Assembly (NCBI GenBank): GCA_024699855.1
Contig: JAMPIQ010000003.1
Coordinates: forward strand, 3,162,001 to 3,226,000
Origin: Aphelenchoides besseyi
Taxonomy: Eukaryota > Nematoda > Chromadorea > Rhabditida > Aphelenchoididae
Length of the DNA: 64,000 nucleotides
Direction of reading: 5' to 3'
In this document: positions 24,601 through 33,872 of the stretch, in pieces
Position numbering within the stretch: position 1 is the first letter of the stretch
How the letters are laid out: each line of letters opens with the position of its first letter
The notes under the pieces: model-generated
Database searches by the model: none
What the model was told of the DNA's origin: nothing
What the model saw: only the letters and a program-made list of their open reading frames with translations
Program-made: the position numbers and the translations under genes

Positions 24601-25752
24601 TGATTAATTTGTTAGTCTGCGGATTAGAATTACTTTAAACAATAGGCGAATTAGATTTGTGGGCAGCTGTTGCCATTCAAAAAAATTCGTTTTTGGACTC
24701 TTGGAATCGAAGACGTCAATTTGAAAGGATTGAGACGTTCAGATGCACGTCTTAAAAGCAATGAACCTTTTTCCTTGATTAGACCGCGTGTCACTTCAAC
24801 GAAACAAACGGTAATTTGAAGGAATTGGATTAGAACTTCAAGACAACAGAAAACAAAAGCAGCAACAGATCGACAGAACAAACACTCAGAACCCCTGATA
24901 GACCTACAAATGTCTACGACTAATAATTCAGAACTCGTCTCAATAAGATAATCAGAAAGAAAGGATCTAAAAAACAAAACATGGACTAGTCATTTCCCAT
25001 TGCAGAAACCGGTGGTTATCCTACATTTCAAATTCTACGAAATCCACGCTCGAATAATGGACAACAAATCTGATAACTACAAATCCACTCACTAGACGCC
25101 ATTCGTAAACATTTCGCTGTCTTATCGGATGTTAATCAGACGATTAGATTTCTCATGCGTGACCGTCCAACAACGTGGCGTTGACTGAACATTCCAAGTC
25201 TATTATTAGCGGCTATAAAATGCCTAGAGGATTATATTCGAGTTTAATCAAAGACAATAATACGTTCTACATTCTGAGTTTAATGGAGCATAATCAGCTC
25301 TTAGGGGTATCGAATGGAACGCTCCACTTAGCAAACATATCCATTGCATTTGTTTGCTTCTGAGCGCCGGGATTCTTCTCGGCTTCGAGACGCGGAAGCA
25401 AATTTCGTACATTTTCAAGAAAATTTGCGTCTAAACCCTGCGGACAAAAAGTTTCAGATGAGAGTCTACGGTATGAACACAAAAAGCAACTTATCGGAAG
25501 TGTGTTTTCGTCAATAGCTCTTCGATAAAAACGACAATTGAAGTTCAATGATCCAAAACATCCAAATGATTCTCTTCAATTCACGTGTAGTGTTAAGTGG
25601 AAAACTTCTCACTGAGACGATAATGCAATTTCATCGAGTGTCAAGCGAATAAAAGGAACGGAAATTTTATTTTAGACAACTTTCCTCGACTATGTTACGC
25701 AAACTCATCTTTTGGTCAATGATGCTCAAGAAAAGTAAGATCTTCAAAGGGC
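18679..25752. other. 7-kb stretch without recognisable gene
   Basis: No supported gene. Two minus-strand stretches look mildly coding: 20620-20420, with a hydrophobic helix LFALASWSFLVFNLTAAFVA and Cys/Trp residues, preceded by an acceptor-like TTATCAG; and 21651-21331, with RYIVGLVHSLLFGLLLPIC. They could be parts of a membrane protein, but I could not join them. ORFs at 23902-24525 on both strands are unassigned. The region ends at the retrotransposon target site (GGGC 25749-25752). Confidence 0.4.
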
Positions 25753-26230
25753 TGTCGTGACAATTGCGACACTTCTTCGAAGAGGTTTTCCCAAATTCTC
25801 AAACTCAAACTTGGGTTAATAAACCTTTTATTTAGAATAGGCGCGAAACATTACAAACACGAATACAAAAATGAGTCAGAGAAAAAGAGGAGAGTAAAAA
25901 AAAATGAGTTAACGAAAAATGGTGGAAAAGGAATGGCAAATAGTCTCCGATCGTCGTTTAAATACGGAGTATCGTGATTACGCGATCGGCTAGACTGGGA
26001 GGAGAAATGACTTAAAGTCGAATGGATAGCAGGTGTGATGCGGTGTTGTTTTGATAGTTAGATGGCCGCCGTACGCCGGCGGTTCACAACAAAGATGCAT
26101 TCAAATATGGACGCCAGATCGTCTGGGAAAAACGTAAGAAAGGTCGCAACACTTTACAACTCAAAGAACGATCAACTCGGCAATTGGCGATTTCAAAATT
26201 TCATAACTCGACAATTAACAATTCTCGACA
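25753..26230 (-). repeat. 3' LTR of Bel/Pao element
   Basis: 478 bp, beginning TGTCGTGACA and ending TTCTCGACA on the plus strand, so the ends are TGTCG/CGACA inverted repeats. In element sense this is the 3' LTR. Compared with the other copy it has one extra A in the run near 25899-25907, one fewer T in GTTGTTTTGATAG, and GGC for GCG near 26073. Confidence 0.95.
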
Positions 26231-26422
26231 GTCCCAGCAAGGAAGAACAGGCTGTAGAGGGTTCAATGCGTTATAGTAAGAGAGTGCTACGAGGAACGGA
26301 GGATAACGTGTGGAGTGGTTAGAAAAGGACAAATCACTTAAACGATATAATACGAGCTTTAGGACGTGAACGACGGTCAAATTTGAAACACTAACTTTGT
26401 TGATAAAAAACTGAAAAGTGGA

Positions 26423-27466
26423 TTAGGTCTCGGAAGCCTCCTCATTGTCCGTCATCTTCATCACATAGTCCTTCCAATGAATTGGGTGTCTACGGCGGCG
26501 GGTTGATCGTCTTGAAGGTTGATGAGTGACGTCTTCGGGTGGCCTATTCGGGACTTCTGTGGAGTTATGTATCGCCGTCGCGGGCATGTCTTCGGCGTCT
26601 TTTTGTTCCATCGTCCCTACTTCCAACGGATAAAGCATTGCTACGGCTCGTTTGACGATCTTAGTCGAGTATGGTCGGAGACTTCCGTTTCGATGTCGAT
26701 GATCAAGGACTCTCAGTTCTGCAGAACGGGCGACATGGTCCTTTCCATAGGTCAGGTTGATAATTCTTCCCATAGTCCAGACTCCTCTCGGTTGCTGATC
26801 GTCTCCAATCAAAACAATATCTCCAATCTTGGGGGATACCGTTGGTGAGTTGGGAACCTTCGACTTCTCCATCAAGGACGTGAGGTAGAGCGTTGACCAT
26901 TGATGCCAGAAAGAGTTCAAACGAATTTCCATTCGCTCCATCGTGTGCTTGAGTTCGGTTTTGGATGTTTCAATCGGGAAGAATTCAGGATCTTGAATCG
27001 CATCCGATGTAGCAGTCGCTTCATCTACGTACTCTAACCCATTGGGACGGATGAAATCCACCGGGCGAAGAATTGTAGCTCCTAGTTCTTCGGTGATTGC
27101 CATAAGAGGCCGTTCATTAATGACTGCTTCGATTTTCGCGATTAGGCAATGTAGAGTCCAGAAATCGACTCGACTTCGTCCTAGAGATTTTCTGATTCCT
27201 CGCTTCACTTCCTGTACCATTCGTTCGTACACGCCACCCATCCACGGGGAACGAGGAGTGATGTGAAGCCATCGGCGTCCTTCAGCTTCGTACTTGTCTC
27301 GGAACAGTTGGGCCATGGCAACCAGAGAGGTTCCGTTGTCGCTGATTATCAGTTTGGGTGTTCCACGGCGGGCAAAGAATGAATCCAAGCCATCGAGAAG
27401 TCGTTTTGTTGTTTGATCCGGGGTGACTTCCAGGTGAACACTTCTGGTAACGAGACAGGTACACAC
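26423..27466 (-). CDS. Bel/Pao integrase, C-terminal part
   Basis: The fourth reading frame of the element. It carries the second and third acidic residues of the integrase DDE triad, in LIISDNGTS and GGVYERMVQ, followed by a C-terminal Pao-type region (IGDIVLIGDD, RRHPIHWKDYV) and a stop at 26423. It is open well beyond the junction on the 5' side (to 27709), but integrase homology starts at about 27466. The first acidic residue of the triad is in the neighbouring frame, so a frame change near 27460-27466 is needed for a whole integrase. Confidence 0.9.
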   Translation of the reverse strand: MCTCLVTRSVHLEVTPDQTTKRLLDGLDSFFARRGTPKLIISDNGTSLVAMAQLFRDKYEAEGRRWLHITPRSPWMGGVYERMVQEVKRGIRKSLGRSRVDFWTLHCLIAKIEAVINERPLMAITEELGATILRPVDFIRPNGLEYVDEATATSDAIQDPEFFPIETSKTELKHTMERMEIRLNSFWHQWSTLYLTSLMEKSKVPNSPTVSPKIGDIVLIGDDQQPRGVWTMGRIINLTYGKDHVARSAELRVLDHRHRNGSLRPYSTKIVKRAVAMLYPLEVGTMEQKDAEDMPATAIHNSTEVPNRPPEDVTHQPSRRSTRRRRHPIHWKDYVMKMTDNEEASET

Positions 27467-28606
27467 AATAAGATCATGAATTGGCCATCTGATGCGTGTA
27501 TTGGACCCATGAAATCGATTCCGGTTGCTTCGAAAGGATTGACACGTCGAGTTCGGTACGCCGGAAGATCGGCAATTGGTACCGTGAAGGGTTGGAGTCG
27601 TTGAATCATACATTTCGAACATTGATTGATGTATCTCTTGATGGTAGAATTTGTTACCCAGAAGGTACGTCGCAACGAAGCGAGTGTCAGTTGCACTCCC
27701 GAATGACATAGACGTTCGTGACGGTGGAGGACAATCTTCCGAGTTGTGAGGTCATCGGGAGGAAGCCAAATTGGTTGAATGGTATCCTTTGCCAACTGAG
27801 AATTGGTTAGACGTGTGGAGCAACGTATGATATTATTTTGGTCTTCAAACATGCGGAATTTGCGCTGTGTTCGTGAGCTCGGCGGATGTCGCTGTTGAGC
27901 TTCACGGATAAGCATGACTTTCGCGGCTTCTGGTGAGTCATCTAACTTTCCTTGCGTACGAACTTTGTTAATCCAACGGATTACCGTTTGGACGGTATAA
28001 ATAGTTCGTTTCCACGACAAATGTGAACACTGGAAAATTCCTTGAGCAAGCTCCACTGGTGGTTGGATAATCATCGTTCGTTCTTCGGCCGACTCTTCCT
28101 CTGTGATTGGCTTCAATACGTAATCCGCTGGCCAGTAAATTTCTTCTTTCATCAAGTACTCCGGTCCGTGCCACCATGTATGATTTGACTTCAGTTCCTC
28201 GAGAGTACAGCCTCTGCTTAAGATGTCGGCAGGATTTTGGTTTCCGGGAGTGTGACGGAATTCGTAGATTCTTCGGGCTTCTCGCAGTAGTACGATTCGA
28301 TTACGTACAAAGACGGATACTTTCTCATTGGTTTCGTGAATTTGTTGAAGTACGGCCTTCGCATCTGTCCAGATCACGACGCGCACGATGTTGATGTTGG
28401 TCAGTTCATTCTGTAGGAATCTCGCCACTCTGATGGCTACCACCATTGCTTGGAGTTCCAATCGTGGGATGGTAACTTCAGTTTTCTTCAGGATCGAACT
28501 CTTCGGCGTCAGCCGGAGCTTTGAGAACACGAGTTGTGGCAGCGGAGTTACTAATGATTGGAGATAACAGACGGCACCATATGCTTGTATGGAGGCATCG
28601 GAAAAA
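27460..28606 (-). CDS. Bel/Pao RNase H and integrase N-terminal part
   Basis: Third reading frame. RNase H-like features include ELQAMVVAIRVA, VVIWTDAKAVL and NPADILSRG. Then comes a Pao-type linker, the HHCC zinc finger of integrase (HRHERLCHSGV...CSKCMIQR), and the first catalytic Asp in ATGIDFMGPI. The frame runs on to a stop at 27349 in non-homologous sequence. On the 5' side the frame joins RT at a run of seven T (minus strand) at 28608-28602. Confidence 0.92.
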
Positions 28607-29735
28607 AACAGTGTAGAACGTAGTCAGTATAGGAATTTCCAACCACTCGTGGGATAGTGACTTCTCCGCGACGGCGTTGAACGATCATCTTCCATAAATC
28701 TGTGGACTCGGTTGTCAGCTCTTCATCCCAATCTTGGTTTGTAATCCAGAGCTTCTGGGTGAAGATCTTTGATTCTACGATTGCTGGAGCCAAGTATCCT
28801 GCCGGATCATATAATTTGGCGTTAGATGAGATGGCCTGTCTTTTCGTTGAGGCTTCGGAGTCTTCTGGCATTTTGATTGACAATTCATCTGCCCGTCGAT
28901 TGTATTTTAGACCCAAAACTTTGGTTTCTTCAGTTGTTTCTTCAGAGTTGAGTTGTTTCATCACTCGGAAGTTGTTCGATTGGAATTCACGAAGATTGAA
29001 GTTTCCAGTTGCCATCAACGTCTTTAGTTCCTTGGAGCTTCGAATCGCTTCTTCTTCGGAGTTGAAAGTTTCCAGGACATTGTCCACGTAAGTTTGACGA
29101 ATGACGTCTTCTCTTTTGTGTTTTCGAAGATGGACGTTGAGTGTCATTCCCAAGATTGATGGTGAGCTGATGACGCCGAATGGGACTCGTTTGAATCGCC
29201 AAACCTGGAGGTTCGAATGACTCAATGGACGGTACCAGTCGCGTGGCAGTAGGAATCGTACGCAATCACGTTGATCCTCCTGTAGTCCAATCATTAAGAA
29301 CGCCTTCTCAATGTCAGATGTGACCAGTATGGTATCGAACCGCATCCGAATTGCTAATGAGACCAGTTGTGGGAGTTCCAATGGTCCTCGATACTGGCAA
29401 TCGTTGAGACTCAGCTTTCCTTTGGATTTGGCGGAAGCGTCGATGACGATTCGGCACTTGGTCGTCGATTTGTTGGGCGTCAGTACTGCTTGATGTGGCA
29501 AATATGTAACTGGGCCCATTGATTCGTGTCGTTCCACCTTCTCGATGACCTCTAACTTCGACCATTCGTCGAAATTCTTGATGTATTGGCTCTTCAGTTC
29601 GTCATCTCGATTCAGACGATTGAGAGTTCCTTCGAGACGGTTGTAGGCCAGATTGAAATTAGTCGGCAACTCTGCTTCTTTGCCGTTCCAGAGCCACTGG
29701 GTTTGATAGCGACTGCCGTCGAACTTTAGGGTTTT
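28602..29735 (-). CDS. Bel/Pao reverse transcriptase
   Basis: Second reading frame. Pao-type RT blocks are CRIVIDASAK, SLNDCQYRGP, ILVTSDIEKAFLMI, FKRVPFGVISSPSILG and TYVDNVLETF. The catalytic box reads YVDN where most RTs have YVDD; Asn at the second position also occurs in other Bel/Pao elements as I recall, so it may be natural. A GYLAP-type block (DPAGYLAP) follows. The frame runs to a stop at 28551, but homology switches to the next frame at 28608-28602. Confidence 0.94.
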
Positions 29736-31789
29736 TTTCGAACTTTTCTTCGGATTTCTTCTTCCACAGATTCTTCAGGTTCGTCTGGGTATCCCACCGC
29801 ATCGAGCTTTACCATCAGTCGTAGCATATCGGCGTCGTGGATTCGTTGTTCGTCCTCGCAATGTGGTTGAAGATTGCGGCACACCATGGTCGTATGTTTT
29901 TCTGTTTCATGCGTCGTGACACACGGTCCAAAATTGGTGTCAATCACTGCGTGATTTCCTACTTGAGTGACCTGTAGGCCCATGAACTCGAAAATTGCTG
30001 ATTTGCCAATCAATATGTCCGGTTCTGCTTCAGTTTCTTCGATTCTGTCACCGTTGATGGTGTTGACTGATAATGGGCTGATGATTTGTTTCACGGAAAA
30101 AGCGTTGTAGAAGATATCACCCCGCTTGGATCTAATACCGAAGGTGACTTCGTGACTGCGGTACGAGTTGAACGCGTTGGATCCAAAGGTTTCCGTGGTC
30201 AATGTTTTAATTCCCAGAGTGGTGAGCTTCAATTGCTTCCGTATCTTCTCAGTGACGTAATGGCATGTTGAGCCAGGATCGAGTAACGCCACTACTTCCA
30301 GTTGACGATTCGTTTCCGTATTGAAGACGTTGAGCTTCATAGTCAGAAGATTGGATGGAGATCGGTTAGAGAGAACTGTCGTCGCTTCCATCATAGTCTT
30401 CGAGTGGTTGTCTATCTTCGGTTCGCATGCTTCGGTATCTTCGGTGATGACAAGATTCGTTTTTTGAGTTGCAGTCGAGTCTTCGGACTTCGGTTTTGCT
30501 TCTCGATTGGAACATAGGTGCGAATGATGATTCATCTTACACTCGTAACATTTCTTGGTACATTTATGATTTGGTTTCATGACTCGGAGACATCTGAAAC
30601 ATCGATTCTCGTTCTTCAGTACTTGGCGGCGTTGTTCGTTGCTGGAGCACTTTCGGCATTGGTGGCTTAAATGACCGTCTGCCTTGCAATAGAGGCATGC
30701 TTGTGGTTCGCGTTGCTTCGATACTGCGGTTCGATGTCGTGACTGTTGTGGTTGCATTCTTTGAAGGTCTTCTTCTTCTTGAGTGATAGTTTCCAAGGCG
30801 AGTAGCAATGAATCAAAGTTGAATGTAGCGGCAGTGTGTTGTTGTCGGAGAATTGGACGAAGTATCTTCGCAGGCAGCTTCTTTTGAACATCGAATACCA
30901 AGGTGTCATCCGTTGCAGTTACTCCCGCGGATTTTAGTTGCGTTGTCAAAGTGGAGAGTTGGTTCACGAAGGCTCGGAGTGATGTCGGCGACTCCGTTGG
31001 CGATTTCAATTGATGAAGTTGTTCCAGAAGTCGATTCTTGACCAAACTTGGGCGCCCGTAAAGTTCATGTAAACGACGAACTGCTGGTTCATAGTTTTCC
31101 GGTATGATCGTCAGAGTATTCAGCGATTTCCAGACGTCGGGTGTTGTGTATTGTTTGAGATAGAGGAGCTTTTGCACTTCGGGTAATTTCGTGGAGTGAA
31201 TTGCTGCTTCGAACATCGACCACCAACTGTACCATTCCAGTGGGTCGCCACCGAACTTGTTGGGTTCCAACGTTGGGAGGTGTAGACGATTTGTGGTGAC
31301 TTCGGTGGGAGTTGACGTTGTGGTGGTTGGCTGTAGATGTGCCGTCACTCCGAGTGGCACTGACGCTCTCTCCAACATCTCTATCTTCCCTTTCGTCAGT
31401 TTGATTTCTGCTTGTAGCTCGGTGACTCGATCTTCAACGGCTGGCATCACTTCTTCCTGAGGTACGGTGCATTCCGACATCCAAACCTCCATTTCTTCTC
31501 TGGCTTGTTTTATCGCTGCGTCATCGCCTACTTCCATAATGATAGCGTTCCATTCATCGAGTATCGTTTGGACTGCCTCCTTCTTGGTAATCAATCGTTC
31601 GCGGACATCGGTTAACTCGATAAGGCGGATTTTCTGATTGGTTAGTTGAACTGATGGGGCAATGGATTGATCTATGTCCATACTCTTCAGATGATCGTAT
31701 TTCTCTTTCAACACTTTCAGCTGGTTCGCTTGGAGACCCCATTTCCGTTTGACGCTCATCAGGTTCGTCTTTGGGCGGTTGGTTAACAT
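29726..31789 (-). CDS. Bel/Pao Gag and aspartic protease
   Basis: First reading frame, open from about 31963; the first ATG is at 31789. N-terminal coiled-coil-like region, a DUF1759-type segment (LPTLEPNKFGGDPLEWYSWW, LKQYTTPDVW), a Cys/His-rich region with three knuckle-like clusters (CLYCKADGHLSHQCRKC, CFRCLRVMKPNHKC, CYECKMNHHSHLC), then a DUF1758-type aspartic protease with LLDPGST as the active-site motif. It ends with a charged tail and TAA at 29728-29726. Seven A residues (minus strand) at 29738-29732 sit immediately before the stop, where the frame leading into RT begins. Gag forms the particle and the protease processes the polyprotein. Confidence 0.93.
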   Translation of the reverse strand: MLTNRPKTNLMSVKRKWGLQANQLKVLKEKYDHLKSMDIDQSIAPSVQLTNQKIRLIELTDVRERLITKKEAVQTILDEWNAIIMEVGDDAAIKQAREEMEVWMSECTVPQEEVMPAVEDRVTELQAEIKLTKGKIEMLERASVPLGVTAHLQPTTTTSTPTEVTTNRLHLPTLEPNKFGGDPLEWYSWWSMFEAAIHSTKLPEVQKLLYLKQYTTPDVWKSLNTLTIIPENYEPAVRRLHELYGRPSLVKNRLLEQLHQLKSPTESPTSLRAFVNQLSTLTTQLKSAGVTATDDTLVFDVQKKLPAKILRPILRQQHTAATFNFDSLLLALETITQEEEDLQRMQPQQSRHRTAVSKQREPQACLYCKADGHLSHQCRKCSSNEQRRQVLKNENRCFRCLRVMKPNHKCTKKCYECKMNHHSHLCSNREAKPKSEDSTATQKTNLVITEDTEACEPKIDNHSKTMMEATTVLSNRSPSNLLTMKLNVFNTETNRQLEVVALLDPGSTCHYVTEKIRKQLKLTTLGIKTLTTETFGSNAFNSYRSHEVTFGIRSKRGDIFYNAFSVKQIISPLSVNTINGDRIEETEAEPDILIGKSAIFEFMGLQVTQVGNHAVIDTNFGPCVTTHETEKHTTMVCRNLQPHCEDEQRIHDADMLRLMVKLDAVGYPDEPEESVEEEIRRKVRKKP

Positions 31790-32131
31790 CTCGGTTGATT
31801 GTACTTCGGGACGATCTTCAGTAGTTGTCGATGATGATGTAGAGGCCGAACCAAACTCGAGGCGATAATAGTCGACGTTGAAATTGGGTTGGTCGGGCGG
31901 TGGCGAAGTTCGGAGAGTTCGAACAAAGAGATGGCTTCCAGGCGGCGACCCAATCACACTTTTGATTTAATTTTGAGATTAAGGAAAAGAAACCAAAAGT
32001 TCGTGTTTCAATTTTGATGTCGAGCTTTAGGAGTTCGACTTTGATAGATCACAGCACACTTATGACAAAGAAATGATGAACGAAAATTGAATGATTCAAA
32101 TTTAGGTTTTTGGATTATTCAAAAAAATGCA

Positions 32132-32283
32132 AACTGAGCTGTTCCGTAGTGCGGCTTGCTGTCACTTTGTCCACGGGCCGAAATGGCTTCGAGCGGACTG
32201 AGCTGTTCCGTAGTGCGGCTTGCTGTCACTTTGTCCACGGGCCGAAATGGCTTCGAGCGGACTGAGCTGTTCCGTAGTGCGGT
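32132..32283. repeat. 64-bp tandem repeat, 2.4 copies
   Basis: Unit begins GAGCTGTTCCGTAGTGCGG and recurs at 32136, 32200 and 32264, an exact 64-bp period. It lies in the untranslated leader of the retrotransposon. The plus-strand ORF across it (32156-32389) is a by-product of the repeat. Confidence 0.95.
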
Positions 32284-32289
32284 ACTTGG

Positions 32290-32890
32290 TGGGCTCGTTG
32301 CAGGAGTTGCGTTGAGCGATACTTGTTGGGCTCGTTGCAGGAGTTGCGTTGAGCGATACTTGTTGGGCTCGTTGCAGGAGTTGCGTTGAGCGATACTTGT
32401 TGGGCTCGTTGCAGGAGTTGCGTTGAGCGATACTTACTTGTTGGGCTCGTTGCAGGAGTTGCGTTGAGCGATACTTGTTGGGCTCGTTGCAGGAGTTGCG
32501 TTGAGCGATACTTGTTGGGCTCGTTGCAGGAGTTGCGTTGAGCGATACTTGTTGTGCTCGTTGCAGGAGTTGCGTTGAGCGATACTTGTTGGGCTCGTTG
32601 CAGGAGTTGCGTTGAGCGATACTTGTTGGGCTCGTTGCAGGAGTTGCGTTGAGCGATACTTGTTGTGCTCGTTGCAGGAGTTGCGTTGAGCGATACTTGT
32701 TGGGCTCGTTGCAGGAGTTGCGTTGAGCGATACTTGTTGGGCTCGTTGCAGGAGTTGCGTTGAGCGATACTTGTTGGGCTCGTTGCAGGAGTTGCGTTGA
32801 GCGATACTTGTTGGGCTCGTTGCAGGAGTTGCGTTGAGCGATACTTGTTGGGCTCGTTGCAGGAGTTGCGTTGAGCGATACTTGTTGGTT
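32290..32890. repeat. 37-bp tandem repeat, 16 copies
   Basis: Sixteen copies of a 37-bp unit (core GGAGTTGCGTTGAGCGATAC), nearly identical, between the 64-bp repeat and the tRNA-like primer site in the retrotransposon leader. One copy (near 32431) carries a 4-bp insertion and two have GTGCTC for GGGCTC. The near identity suggests recent expansion. No spacers separate units, so it is not CRISPR-like. Confidence 0.96.
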
Positions 32891-32942
32891 CAGTGGTAGA
32901 TTACGTTGGCCGTGTAACTTCGTGTTCCCGGCCGATGCACCA
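32885..32942 (+). other. tRNA-Gly-like sequence covering the primer-binding site
   Basis: The 18 nt at 32925-32942 (TTCCCGGCCGATGCACCA) match the 3' end of metazoan tRNA-Gly(GCC) plus the post-transcriptional CCA, so the element's primer-binding site is complementary to tRNA-Gly, 7 nt from the 5' LTR. The tRNA similarity continues far beyond the usual 18 nt: TGGTTCAGTGGTAGA (32886-32900) is a tRNA D-arm/A-box sequence, and TTACG-TTGGCCG-TGTAA (32901-32917) can fold as an anticodon arm. The 5' strand of the T stem is missing and the acceptor 5' strand is absent, so it is not a working tRNA gene. Orientation is that expected of primer-tRNA sequence copied into the element. Confidence 0.8.
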
Positions 32943-32949
32943 AATAAAA

Positions 32950-33427
32950 TGTCGTGACAATTGCGACACTTCTTCGAAGAGGTTTTCCCAAATTCTCAAA
33001 CTCAAACTTGGGTTAATAAACCTTTTATTTAGAATAGGCGCGAAACATTACAAACACGAATACAAAAATGAGTCAGAGAAAAAGAGGAGAGTAAAAAAAA
33101 TGAGTTAACGAAAAATGGTGGAAAAGGAATGGCAAATAGTCTCCGATCGTCGTTTAAATACGGAGTATCGTGATTACGCGATCGGCTAGACTGGGAGGAG
33201 AAATGACTTAAAGTCGAATGGATAGCAGGTGTGATGCGGTGTTGTTTTTGATAGTTAGATGGCCGCCGTACGCCGCGGGTTCACAACAAAGATGCATTCA
33301 AATATGGACGCCAGATCGTCTGGGAAAAACGTAAGAAAGGTCGCAACACTTTACAACTCAAAGAACGATCAACTCGGCAATTGGCGATTTCAAAATTTCA
33401 TAACTCGACAATTAACAATTCTCGACA
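32950..33427 (-). repeat. 5' LTR of Bel/Pao element
   Basis: 478 bp, same ends as the other LTR, followed on the plus strand by the target duplicate GGGC (33428-33431). In element sense it carries the promoter. About 99% identical to 25753-26230. Confidence 0.95.
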
Positions 33428-33872
33428 GGGCAATAAGCTAAGACGAGGCCCAGGTTAACACATCCGGAACCCGTGACGCAGCGTGTATCCAGAGAATTGT
33501 GGGCTTAAAGAGATCAAATACTTGATTAGTCAAAAGGTCAAATATTAAATGGAAAATTGGTTTAAGACAATTTCCGGAGTCCAGTGAATCCAAATTCTCA
33601 TAAATGTAATTTGGCTGCACAAATTTGTTTGTTCCTTAATATCGATTTTTGCAGAAACTCAGAAGCCTATTGTGATCAGAGTGATAAAAGCCGTTGGTGA
33701 TGTAAAGATGCTATCACTCCCAAACATCAATAACTTTTATCCGCATTGTTCATCATATTTCTTTTTGTTGTTTACACAGACGATCGGACGTTCGAGAGCG
33801 ACTTTCCGTCGACCGACTTACAAGCATTTGCTCCGACTCCCACGTTGTCCGTCGGTTGGAACAACACAATCA
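33428..33872. other. Intergenic between LTR and ShK gene A
   Basis: About 445 bp with no supported gene. It is the upstream region of the first ShK gene, so the retrotransposon lies within 450 bp of that start codon. Confidence 0.5.

Larger units (their letters stand above)
25753..33427 (-). mobile_element. Bel/Pao LTR retrotransposon
   Basis: A 7,675-bp element in minus orientation with two LTRs (25753-26230 and 32950-33427), a 4-bp target-site duplication GGGC at 25749-25752 and 33428-33431, a primer-binding site next to the 5' LTR, a tandem-repeat leader, and gag-protease-RT-RNaseH-integrase coding sequence. Domain order and motifs (zinc knuckles, DUF1758-type protease, Pao-type RT, H2C2 zinc finger, DDE integrase) place it in Bel/Pao. 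The LTRs differ at only about four sites, two of them homopolymer lengths, so insertion was recent. The coding region is split into four frames by three shifts, so as sequenced it cannot make one continuous polyprotein without recoding. Confidence 0.96.

Noticed and set aside
26062..26322. Plus-strand ORF shared by 26062-26322 and 33259-33441
   Set aside because: It lies in the LTRs, antisense to the element, and is duplicated only because the LTRs are.
32156..32389. Protein of 77 codons on the plus strand
   Set aside because: It is produced by the tandem repeats and has no start context, domain or composition suggesting a gene.
32290..32890. CRISPR-like array
   Set aside because: Units are head-to-tail with no unique spacers, and the context is a eukaryotic retrotransposon leader.
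32885..32942. Functional tRNA-Gly gene
   Set aside because: The acceptor 5' strand and the 5' half of the T stem are missing, CCA is present in the DNA, and it sits exactly at a retrotransposon primer site.
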